Positions 1 through 7,298 of a DNA stretch of 22,185 nucleotides are shown here, one piece after another. Made by a program: the position numbers and the translations under genes. The notes under the pieces were generated by a model, which was not told the DNA's origin, did not search any database, and saw only the letters and a program-made list of their open reading frames with translations. Numbering within the stretch: the first letter of the stretch is position 1; each line of letters starts with the position of its first letter. The stretch comes from JAAZFF01 sp964405775 (GTDB taxonomy: Bacteria; Verrucomicrobiota; Kiritimatiellia; RFP12; UBA3636). The stretch is from the NCBI GenBank assembly GCA_964405775.1, contig CAYOPG010000033.1:1-22185 (forward strand), given 5' to 3'.

Positions 1-61
1 TGGGTTCCAGCTAGGTGGCTGAATTAAAATCAAGCCTATGGGATGCTAGTGTCCTGTTTTC

Positions 62-90
62 TTGAATTTGCACCGAGTTTCTGGTAACAT
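62..90 (+). promoter_or_regulatory. Possible sigma-70-like promoter for the Bat operon
   Basis: TTGAAT at 62-67 and TAACAT at 85-90 are separated by 17 bases, each matching the sigma-70 consensus at four of six positions. It lies 56 bases before the TTG start at 147. The first 146 bases contain no convincing gene. The match is modest and may be chance. Confidence 0.3.
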
Positions 91-146
91 CCAATGCAGA
101 TTTTCACTAGGACAAAAGGTGTTTTGAACGAAAGGATTTCTACCAA

Positions 147-1199
147 TTGACGGGATGGCTATACATGGCATGGCGTAATGCAAAGTGTGTCTTTAGCGGA
201 TTGGCTATAGCATACGCGGTGACGCTTTTGTGCGCAGCGCAGACGGGTACCGCAGAGACGCCGATTGAAAAGACGTTTTCAGAAGGCGACGTAAAGCTTG
301 CGATATCCATCGACCCCGCTATAGTGGATCTTGGGCGTGATACGATAGTGTTAATCAACCTTACGCACCCTGAAGGCATAGATGCGAATATACCGGAGAC
401 GATGTCGGGACGATTTGAAGGTTTTGAGCAGACTGGGTATTACTCTACTCAAAACGCTCCTGCCGGGAACATGGCCTCCACCACGTACAACTTCAGACTG
501 ACACCAAAACCCGGGGCGGTGCGTTACCGTATACGCCCCTTCGCCGTCACCACGACAGATACGTCGGTACACCCTCCCCTGAAGACATGGTTCAGCACCG
601 ATGTTATCTCCATCCCGTCTGGTGCTTCCGCCAACACCGCTCCGGGAACGGTCTCCACCGACATAGAGCCTGTTTATATACGGCCGTCTTTCCGGAAACT
701 ACCGCAGATTCTGGGAGGCGTCGCACTTCTGGTCGGACTCGTATTAGTGGCATTATGGGGTACTTCGAAGATTGTCGTCGCCCGCAAAATCCGGCGTATG
801 ACGCCACGCGAACGCGCTTTTCATGAACTCGAAAGGCTGCTTTCACGCAAGCTAGCCGAGAAGGGGCAGTTTAAGGATTTCTACATCGAGCTTACCATGG
901 TTGTACGGCGTTACATAGAGCGACGCTACGGCATAAGGGCTCCCCGTCAGACTACAGAGGAATTCCTCGCCATGGCCACCGGAAGGGAAGAGTTCAGCAT
1001 CGAATCGTTAGCAAACCTCAAGCTTTTCCTCTCGGCCGCAGATCTGGTCAAGTTCGCTGGAGTCTCGGCCACGGTGGAGTCGGCGTCACAAGCCGTCGCA
1101 AAGGCCAAAGGCTACCTCGAAAGCGAGCCGTCACAGTCTGGCTCGGTTGAAGCTGGGCACATGGGGAAAACTCATGCGCCAAAGGAGGCGGGGGAATGA
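147..1199 (+). CDS. BatD/DUF4381-like membrane protein of the Bat operon
   Basis: Predicted envelope protein of 350 residues. A hydrophobic signal segment (about residues 14-30, ending in alanines) is followed by a beta-rich exported domain to about residue 180, one membrane helix at about 187-207, and a basic cytoplasmic tail. The tail carries the pattern of DUF4381/BatD-type proteins: a helix 'DFYIELTMVVRRYIERRYG', then 'TTEEFL', then 'FLSAADLVKFA'. Such proteins accompany BatA vWA proteins, often with MoxR ATPase and DUF58 genes, in envelope-stress or aerotolerance operons; their biochemical role is not settled. The next gene, batA, overlaps by 4 bases (ATGA at 1196-1199), so the two are translationally coupled. 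The start is uncertain: TTG at 147 has an AAAGGA 10 bases upstream, while the in-frame ATG at 165 is too far from it. MoxR and DUF58 are not visible in the 146 bases upstream. Confidence 0.7.
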   Translation: MTGWLYMAWRNAKCVFSGLAIAYAVTLLCAAQTGTAETPIEKTFSEGDVKLAISIDPAIVDLGRDTIVLINLTHPEGIDANIPETMSGRFEGFEQTGYYSTQNAPAGNMASTTYNFRLTPKPGAVRYRIRPFAVTTTDTSVHPPLKTWFSTDVISIPSGASANTAPGTVSTDIEPVYIRPSFRKLPQILGGVALLVGLVLVALWGTSKIVVARKIRRMTPRERAFHELERLLSRKLAEKGQFKDFYIELTMVVRRYIERRYGIRAPRQTTEEFLAMATGREEFSIESLANLKLFLSAADLVKFAGVSATVESASQAVAKAKGYLESEPSQSGSVEAGHMGKTHAPKEAGE

Positions 1200-2224
1200 C
1201 GCATCTCGCATCTCCTCTCTGGCTCCTTCTTTTTATTCCGCTGGTGTTTTCCGGCTACAGGATGCTACGCCGTGCCAGAAGTCAGGCAATCCCCTACCCG
1301 CGTGTGAATATGATCCCGGTATCCACCACATGGAGGCAGAAACTCTCCTACCTCCCGCCGGTGCTGATAATCCTCGGAATCGCGCTTGTCATAGTGGCGG
1401 CGGCGCGACCGCAAACGGTTTTATCAAAGTCTAATAAGGCGAAAAACTCGATTGCCATTGAAATGGCGGTAGACGTCTCAGGCTCGATGGCAGAGGTAGA
1501 CCTCTCACCGCGTGGCGCGCGCGGCTCGGCAGTCAGGACTCGACTCGACGTCGTCAAAGAGACTTTCGCGGAGTTCGTCGGCCGTCGCCCCGACGATTTG
1601 ATAGGTCTTGTGGCTTTCGGGGGCTACGCCACCACGCGCTGTCCGCTGACATTCGACCACGAAGCCCTGCTGCATGTGCTGAAGGGCACCGAGATACCCC
1701 GCAGCCATGATGCAATGGAAACCATGACGGCGATTGGAGACGGTCTCGCGATGGCTGCCGCAAGGCTTGCTGCCGCCACAAACATCGAGACGCGTATCGT
1801 CATTCTGCTGAGCGACGGCGTCAACAACGCAGGGATCATATCGCCGGAGCAGGCGATCGCCGTGGCCAAACAACAGAAAATCGTAGTTTACACAATTGGC
1901 ATCGGCAACTCCGATATTCCTGCCGCCGTTCCATCCATGGGGCTCGAAGCGCTTTTCCAACGCATGGCGCCTCAAGGCTACGCGCTCGATGAAACTCTTT
2001 TAAAACGCATAGCCTCAAGCACGGGCGGGTTGTACTTCAACGTCAGGAACAAAGATGGTCTCGAAGATGCGCTGACGCAGATAGACAAGTTGCAGAAGAC
2101 TAAGGTTGAGGATACCGTTTACATGCGGCACAAGGAACACTTCGCCCCTTTTTTGGCAACTGGCGCGGCGATGGTGATTCTGGCTCTTCTGCTCACCCCC
2201 CATTCGCGCCGCAGCCTTGTTTAG
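1196..2224 (+). CDS. batA: BatA-like von Willebrand A domain membrane protein
   Basis: 342-residue membrane-anchored vWA protein. Two N-terminal membrane segments (about 8-23 and 53-70, the second ending in the typical 'ARPQ') match the BatA N-terminal domain. The vWA domain follows, with a complete metal-ion-dependent adhesion site: DVSGS at 93-97, a threonine in 'TAIGDG' near 178, and the aspartate of 'LLSDGVNNAG' near 207. A last membrane helix lies at about 315-333. This topology puts the vWA domain between membrane anchors, as in the BatA/BatB family, which is thought to assemble protein complexes at the envelope together with MoxR chaperones. The start is well supported: AAGGAGG at 1182-1188 sits 7 bases before the ATG, and the gene overlaps the previous one by ATGA. 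The stop lies only 6 bases from the end of convergent folE. Confidence 0.9.
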   Translation: MTHLASPLWLLLFIPLVFSGYRMLRRARSQAIPYPRVNMIPVSTTWRQKLSYLPPVLIILGIALVIVAAARPQTVLSKSNKAKNSIAIEMAVDVSGSMAEVDLSPRGARGSAVRTRLDVVKETFAEFVGRRPDDLIGLVAFGGYATTRCPLTFDHEALLHVLKGTEIPRSHDAMETMTAIGDGLAMAAARLAAATNIETRIVILLSDGVNNAGIISPEQAIAVAKQQKIVVYTIGIGNSDIPAAVPSMGLEALFQRMAPQGYALDETLLKRIASSTGGLYFNVRNKDGLEDALTQIDKLQKTKVEDTVYMRHKEHFAPFLATGAAMVILALLLTPHSRRSLV

Positions 2225-2230
2225 CGCCTG

Positions 2231-2791
2231 TTAAACGCCTTTTACCAGCGTCATGAACTCGGCCCGTGTGGACGGGTCGTCGTGGAAGCTGCCCAGCACC
2301 GCCGACGTCATCATTACGGAGTTCTGTTTTTCCACCCCCCGCATCATCATGCACAGGTGGCGGCATTCCATGACAACGCCCACACCCTCGGCGTCGATTG
2401 CGTCCTTTACGGCTCGCGCGATGTCGTTGGTTAGGCGCTCCTGTATCTGCAGGCGCGCTGCCAAGCAGTCCACGATACGAGGGATCTTGCTGACTCCGAT
2501 CACCTTGCCACGCGATATGTAACCGACGTGGCACCGTCCGAAAAACGGCATCATGTGGTGCTCGCAGAGGCTGTAAACCTCAATATCGCGCACGACGACC
2601 ATGTTATCCTTCGAGGATTCGAAAATCGCTCCGTTAACAACCTCATCCGGGGTTTGGGAGTAGCCGCGCGTCAAGAATTCGAGAGCCTTCGCCACACGGG
2701 CGGAAGTATTTTTGAGACCTTCCCTGTGTGTGTCCTCCCCTATTTCGAGGAGGATCTCCTCAACCAGCTTCTCCACCTTTTCCTTGTTCAT
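2231..2791 (-). CDS. folE: GTP cyclohydrolase I
   Basis: 186-residue enzyme that converts GTP to 7,8-dihydroneopterin triphosphate, the entry step to folate and related pterins, and to the queuosine/7-deazaguanine branch. The zinc ligands are present: Cys76 and His79 in 'SLCEHHMMPFFG', and Cys147 in 'CRHLCMMMRGV'. The substrate and catalytic segments 'SKIPRIVDCLAARLQIQERL' and 'QNSVMMTSA' are also intact, and the length is normal for a bacterial FolE. The start at 2791 is chosen because it gives the usual family N-terminus and has GGGAG 6-7 bases upstream. An in-frame extension to 2881 has no homology and would cross the predicted promoter. It stands alone, convergent with batA, and no other folate or queuosine gene is visible nearby. 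Confidence 0.96.
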   Translation of the reverse strand: MNKEKVEKLVEEILLEIGEDTHREGLKNTSARVAKALEFLTRGYSQTPDEVVNGAIFESSKDNMVVVRDIEVYSLCEHHMMPFFGRCHVGYISRGKVIGVSKIPRIVDCLAARLQIQERLTNDIARAVKDAIDAEGVGVVMECRHLCMMMRGVEKQNSVMMTSAVLGSFHDDPSTRAEFMTLVKGV

Positions 2792-2831
2792 AGAATCTCC
2801 CGTTTTCCTGTCAATGACTAACTGGCCGACC

Positions 2832-2861
2832 AGTATAGCACCTCCTTTCCCTTTTTTCCAA
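2832..2861 (-). promoter_or_regulatory. Predicted folE promoter
   Basis: On the minus strand TTGGAA (complement of 2856-2861) and TATACT (complement of 2832-2837) are 18 bases apart. This predicts a leader of about 35 bases that contains the GGGAG ribosome binding site of folE. The -10 matches at five of six positions and the -35 at four. Confidence 0.5.
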
Positions 2862-3004
2862 ATGCAAAACGAATCCCGCAAGGCAACAGCAACGGAACGT
2901 CAAAAACCGATTACGTTGCGCCACTGATCAAGGTTTGATAGACTCCTCTCTGTTTTTCAGCCACAGAGAATATTATTGGACAACGTTTTCAGGAGGGATA
3001 CTGG

Positions 3005-3160
3005 ATGTCTTTAGACGACCGCGATTATATGAGCAGACGTGGACTCAGTCTGCGCCAAGAAAAACGTGGTGTCCGTGGCATGGTGTCCACACTGGCAAGT
3101 CGTATACGCTATGCGCTCGCGATTATAAAGCTCAAGTTCAAAGGCTCCCGCAAGCGATAG
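3005..3160 (+). CDS. Small basic protein with an N-terminal DRDYM motif
   Basis: A 51-residue ORF. The start is strongly supported: AGGAGGG at 2991-2997 lies 7 bases before the ATG. The protein begins MSLDDRDYM and continues with many Arg and Lys residues. A moderately hydrophobic stretch (IRYALAII, about residues 34-41) is followed by a very basic tail ending KGSRKR. A short D-R-[DE]-Y-[MY]-R N-terminal motif is, from memory, seen at the start of some rhomboid-family and other membrane proteins in related bacteria; here it stands alone on a tiny protein. The function is unknown. The high charge and short hydrophobic segment would fit peripheral membrane or nucleic-acid association, but that is a guess. 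The gene converges on the reductase gene, with a hairpin over the stop codon. Confidence 0.6.
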   Translation: MSLDDRDYMSRRGLSLRQEKRGVRGMVSTLASRIRYALAIIKLKFKGSRKR

Positions 3161-3171
3161 GATCGCGTGCG
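3149..3171. other. Perfectly placed hairpin between convergent genes
   Basis: CGCA-A-GCGAT-AGG-ATCGC-G-TGCG forms a 9-bp stem with one A/G mismatch and a 3-base loop. It begins over the last codons of the small protein gene and ends one base before the reductase stop codon. Neither strand has a U tract after it, so it is not a textbook intrinsic terminator. It may limit read-through or protect 3' ends on both transcripts. Confidence 0.4.
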
Positions 3172-4191
3172 TCAAGAGAACTGATCAAAGAAGATGTCTT
3201 CTTTCCGAATCCCTCGCTCAACCAGTATCCGGCAACAAGCCTCTAGCATGCTCTTGCCGCCGCAGAGATAGGCGGAACACCCCTTCGCGTCTGTGACAAT
3301 CTGGGCAACGGCGTCGGTTACGCGCCCCGCCATTATTTTTTCGTCCGAGCTGTTGCCTGGGTTCTCCACAATGGAGAAAAATTCAAACGCGTGTAATTCC
3401 TTCTCCATGGCGCGCATTTCAGGAATGTATTCCAAGTCGTCGCATTCCCGGACTCCAAAGAAAAACTTTGTTCTGCGTGTGCTGCCGATTTCCTTCATGT
3501 GACGCAAGACGGATAGCACTGGTGAAATCCCGGATCCGCCCGCTATGCATATAAGATCGTTTAGATCGCTTGTGCTTGGATATCCGCTGTATGGCGCGGA
3601 GAAGGAGACAACGTCTCCGAGCTTCAGTACGTTGTGCACGTACCCGGATCCGAAACCGTCCGGAACACGTTTCACATTGAGCTCAATTTCGTTCTTCGAC
3701 GATGGCGGAGTGGCGATCGAGTAGGAACGCGAGGCTCCAAGCTTCTTTTCGGGCGTGGGTGGTATGTCGAGCAGTATGAAAGCCCCCGGCAAGTACTCCA
3801 TCGTGGCAGGTTCCAACAGACGAAGCCTGACCCGTCTCGTTTCACGGCACACCATCTCTAGCGCGATGACTTCGGCTTTGTACAGACGCACGTCTTTTGT
3901 GTCTTGGGGCAGATCAATTTCCATGTCGCCCTCAACGAGAGCCTGGCACGAAAGTCTCCAGCCTTGAGCGAGCTCCGCTTCGGAAAGCTTCCTTTTTTCA
4001 GAATCGGTCACTGGGAACGTGTTACCGTTGAATATCTGGATCCTGCACTTTCCGCAGAAGCCCTTGCCTCCACATATCGTCGGCACCAAAATATTCGCGT
4101 CACGCAAAGCCTTGAAAAGCGCGGTGCCGACTGTGGTCTCGACAGTATCTCCGGTGTTCCTTATTCTGATCTTCGCTGTAATATTGCTCAT
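3172..4191 (-). CDS. Soluble NqrF-like 2Fe-2S/FAD/NAD(P)H reductase
   Basis: 339-residue electron-transfer flavoprotein. The N-terminal plant-type ferredoxin domain (about 1-95) has its four cluster ligands at Cys40, Cys46, Cys49 and Cys82. The FAD domain has 'RSYSIA' near 155-160. The NAD(P)H-binding domain has 'CIAGGSGISP' near 215-224 and 'YLCGGKSML' near 298-306, and the protein ends in an aromatic-rich 'FFDQFS'. The order and sequence resemble the soluble part of NqrF, the NADH-oxidising subunit of Na+-translocating NADH:quinone reductase, and the reductase components of multicomponent mono-oxygenases. The N-terminal membrane helix of NqrF is missing and no nqrA-E genes are nearby, so it more likely feeds electrons to an unknown acceptor. 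The only plausible start is the ATG at 4191, which lacks a Shine-Dalgarno sequence and sits 8 bases after a good -10 box. Confidence 0.85.
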   Translation of the reverse strand: MSNITAKIRIRNTGDTVETTVGTALFKALRDANILVPTICGGKGFCGKCRIQIFNGNTFPVTDSEKRKLSEAELAQGWRLSCQALVEGDMEIDLPQDTKDVRLYKAEVIALEMVCRETRRVRLRLLEPATMEYLPGAFILLDIPPTPEKKLGASRSYSIATPPSSKNEIELNVKRVPDGFGSGYVHNVLKLGDVVSFSAPYSGYPSTSDLNDLICIAGGSGISPVLSVLRHMKEIGSTRRTKFFFGVRECDDLEYIPEMRAMEKELHAFEFFSIVENPGNSSDEKIMAGRVTDAVAQIVTDAKGCSAYLCGGKSMLEACCRILVERGIRKEDIFFDQFS

Positions 4192-4199
4192 GCCGTATT

Positions 4200-4228
4200 A
4201 TTCTACAGACCGTATCTCCGTGCGTCAA
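4200..4228 (-). promoter_or_regulatory. Strong promoter abutting the reductase start codon
   Basis: On the minus strand TTGACG (complement of 4223-4228) and TAGAAT (complement of 4200-4205) are 17 bases apart, each matching the sigma-70 consensus at five of six positions. Only 8 bases separate the -10 box from the ATG, so transcription should begin at or within a base or two of the start codon. The transcript would be nearly leaderless. Confidence 0.6.
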
Positions 4229-4283
4229 GCGCAACGGAATTTAGGATACAAGAGCATGTCTGGAAAAATAATACTTGAATCGC

Positions 4284-4321
4284 AGAGAAAAACGCCAAAG
4301 AGTTGAGCCTTAAGAGGCGTC
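4284..4321 (-). terminator. Possible weak intrinsic terminator of the permease gene
   Basis: On the minus strand GACGCC (complement of 4316-4321) can pair with GGCGTT (complement of 4291-4296), with a 19-base loop holding the stop codon. A TTTTTCTC run follows. The stem is short and the loop long, so this is a tentative call. Confidence 0.3.
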
Positions 4322-7124
4322 CCTGTCTGCCACAATGCGGCGGAGTGGCAGTATTGCCATGATAGATGTGGTCAGGAGCATGAAAAACACTCCTTCAACC
4401 ACTCGAATCCATGGTATGTGCAAAACGCGCGGCAGCCCGTCGGCCATACGTGCGGCAGTGACGGACGTGAAGGACCACCCGATAAATATACCCGCCACCA
4501 GACTCAGTATTATAGCGCACGCCACGGCGAATGCCGCCTCTCCAGCAAACATCGCCGCGAGCTGCCCGCGCGTCATGCCGACCGCGCGCATTGTGGCGAT
4601 CTCGTGTCGCGAGGCTTGCGCAGAGGTTACAAGCATCGCCGCTATGCCGAGCGAAGCAACTGCGACCGACCAAAATGGAATGCGCGACATGGTGCCCAGA
4701 ATGTCGTAGCCGTGCGCGATTGTGCCGTCGGCGATTTCGTCGCGGTGATGCACCTGAAGCGCGTTTGCGTTTCCCATCCGCGGCACGTCTCGCTGTTTGT
4801 ACGAGTCGGCGAGAACCGCGTTCAGCGATGCGTCCAGACGCACCGCCGCATTCAGCGGATGCAAAGCACGCATTTTATCCGAAAGATTCATCCATGCGAA
4901 ATAGATTGAATCGCTGTTCTTAGTTATCGATCTCGCGAATTTTTCGCTTGTGAATGCCATGCCCATCGTTGGTTTGCGTTGTTGCGCATCTTTCGGAGTA
5001 CCGGCTGTATCGAGAGGTCCGAATAAGCTTCTAACTCTGGCGCGGGAGGTGACGAGATGCCAGTTCAAATCCACAACACCACATATTTCCAGACGCCTTC
5101 CTGCGAGTTCGACCGAGTCGCCGAGGTGGAGTCCTGTGAGTCGTGTAAACATAACCGGCACGATGCACGAATCGGAGTCGCTCATAGCAGCCGCTGCGGA
5201 AAGCCGATCCCCTTCCACAAACTTGAAGTCCGCCAGCGGCTCGTCTCCGCCGAACGCCGCCTCGGGATCGACACCGAAGATCAGTAAGAGGTCGCTTTTC
5301 AGTCGCGGCAGCCCATTGGATTCGATTTGATTCATAGTCGCCTCCGACAGTTCGAACTGCGACGCCTCGATCGGAATGGTGCCCTGTGCCGCACCTTCCG
5401 CCTTTGCCATTGCCTCAAAGGCCTCGCGATCTATGCCGTTGGGAAGCATAGAGACAATTATGTCAGGCCACTCTGGTGACGGAACGTAGGACGCCGTCAA
5501 AGAACCGCCCCAGATATGGATTGCCATGAAAGCGCCCAGGCCGAACGAAAGTGCGAGTATCGTGCCGGCTGCGCGGCCTGGCGCGCGACTGATGCGTCGC
5601 GACAGCAGGTCGGAATCGAGTCCGAGCAATGCCGACAACGGTTTTGAGAGTATCAGCTCAACCGACCTCATCAACGCGTGGAGGCAGAGTGCACACCCTG
5701 CCACAAAACAAGGCATTGCGACTGCGATTAGAAGCACTGTTCGCAAAGAGAGACTTATACCAGTGTGCAGCGCCATGAGGGGCATCGGCAGCAAGAGCAC
5801 TATGCCGAGCAGTGTGCGCACAAGCGAGACGGGACGGGGAAGCACGTTGTCTTTCCCCGCAATCTCCAACGGACGGATTCTCGCGATTTGAACGCATGGT
5901 GCGATTACTGCAACAAGACCGGCAAATAGTGTCAGGATTGCAGTCGCGACCGGCGCCTTCCATCCGATGCTTACAAGTGCGGGCAGTTCGGACGTAGCTT
6001 CGAGCAACAGGAATATCTGAACGAGCAAAGTCGCGGCAAGCATACCGATTACCCAGCCAATGGCGCAAAGCATGAAAGCTTGGCAGACTAGCATCAGGAC
6101 GACGCTGCTGCGCAACATGCCGTTGCAACGAAGGAGCGCGATGGTTCGTCGCTGCCCTGCCATGCTGGTTGAAAGCATTGTGAGCAACATGCAGGCGGCT
6201 GTTATGAACGCCAGGGGGAGGGACATCGGCAACTGGCGCATTATATTGCGAGAGGTGTCGCTACGGTATCTTTCTGAGACTGCATCGCGCGTGTAGAGGA
6301 TGCATGAATCAGCCTGTGGAACAGACTCCAGAAGTTTCTCCACTGCTCCGACCTTGGTGCTTCCCAGTGTTTCGCAGAGTGCGAGGTTGGGTGCGGTTGG
6401 CGAGCCGGGAGAGAGAGCTGCGATTTCCGCGATGGCTTGGCGAGTGGTGTAAACGGAGGGGAAGGCTCTGACAATCATGTCGCTCTTGAACAAACCCACG
6501 ACCTCCAACACCACTGTGCCGCCGCGCAGCATGACGGGTATGCGTGTGCCTGGCTCGGGCGGCGGCAGACCGCGGTCTATGAATAGGTTTTCATTGAACA
6601 CGGCTTCGTTGCCGCCGAAGTCGGGGGCCGGCCAGCGCCCGGCCGTAAGGTTCCGTTGCTTCTGAAGAGGTGGAACGCCATCAGCAGGGATGGCGGCGAT
6701 GCCTCCGATCAGTGGCGGCCCCTGCAACACGCGTCCGCCAGGACGCACATCAAGCGATGCATGGTGCACAGTTAACAACTCCGCGCGTACCTCGGCAGAA
6801 TTTCCGAGCTTGAGCAATAGTTCCCCCGGCAGCGCTGCTGAAGTCTGCGAAGTTCGTCGGAAGCCAACAGTGGCCTCGGCCGTGGCACGGTCTCCACTGG
6901 AGGCTATATTATCATCGTTTCGACGTGACGAAAATGCCGCCCCTGCAATCCATGCTGAAAACGGGGCGGTTGAGCTTTCGACGATCTCGTCTGCCTGCGC
7001 GGACACCGTTTCCGCCAGCTCCAGATGCCATGCCAACAAGGCAGTCGCAGCGGCGATGCCGAGCGCTGCCGTGGCAGAGTGAGCCTTTGCTCCTAATATC
7101 TGCTTTAGGGCGAGTTTCAGAGCC
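4310..7124 (-). CDS. FtsX-family ABC transporter permease (start lost in assembly gap)
   Basis: More than 930 residues of a large inner-membrane permease of the MacB/LolE/FtsX superfamily. These work with an ATPase to move lipids, lipoproteins or peptides, or to drive envelope machinery. Reading toward the C-terminus there is an N-terminal membrane helix, a long extracytoplasmic domain, an FtsX block of three or four helices with the 'RRTIALLRCNGM' coupling segment, further helices, a second extracytoplasmic domain, and a second FtsX block with 'RHEIATMRAVGMTRGQL'. It ends in 'ILPLRRIVADRDAS'. The frame stays open upstream of the TTG at 7039 all the way to the N run. The extra residues (ALKLALKQILGAKAHSATAALG...) complete the cytoplasmic lead and first helix, so the true start lies in or beyond the gap. 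No ATPase gene is visible; it may sit in or across the gap. Confidence 0.85.
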
Positions 7125-7224
7125 NNNNNNNNNNNNNNNNNNNNNNNNNNNNNNNNNNNNNNNNNNNNNNNNNNNNNNNNNNNNNNNNNNNNNNNNNNNN
7201 NNNNNNNNNNNNNNNNNNNNNNNN
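7125..7224. other. Scaffold gap of 100 N
   Basis: Exactly 100 unknown bases, the usual placeholder for a gap of unknown size. It hides the 5' end and promoter of the ABC permease and possibly a partner gene. It also separates two contigs whose adjacency rests on scaffolding. Confidence 0.98.
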
Positions 7225-7298
7225 AAAGAGTAAAATGTTAATATTTCAGCGTTCCGTTAACAAAGTTAGCATTGTGCTGATTGTTTTAAGGAGTAATC

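Noticed and set aside
1..27. Possible tail of an upstream gene on the plus strand (eight codons, then TAA).
   Set aside because: Far too short to support; the other two plus frames also stop within the first 25 bases.
94..150. An 18-codon ORF whose TGA overlaps the TTG start at 147, resembling a leader peptide.
   Set aside because: No ribosome binding site, ordinary composition, and its start would lie at the predicted transcription start. The overlap is probably chance.
3187..3204. Near-perfect palindrome AAAGAAGA-TG-TCTTCTTT as a terminator for the small gene.
   Set aside because: It lies within the coding end of the reductase gene (Glu-Asp-Ile-Phe-Phe codons), is AT-rich with a two-base loop and has no T tract; codon composition explains it.
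7037..7039. TTG as the start codon of the ABC permease.
   Set aside because: It falls inside the first membrane helix and the frame is open upstream to the N gap.
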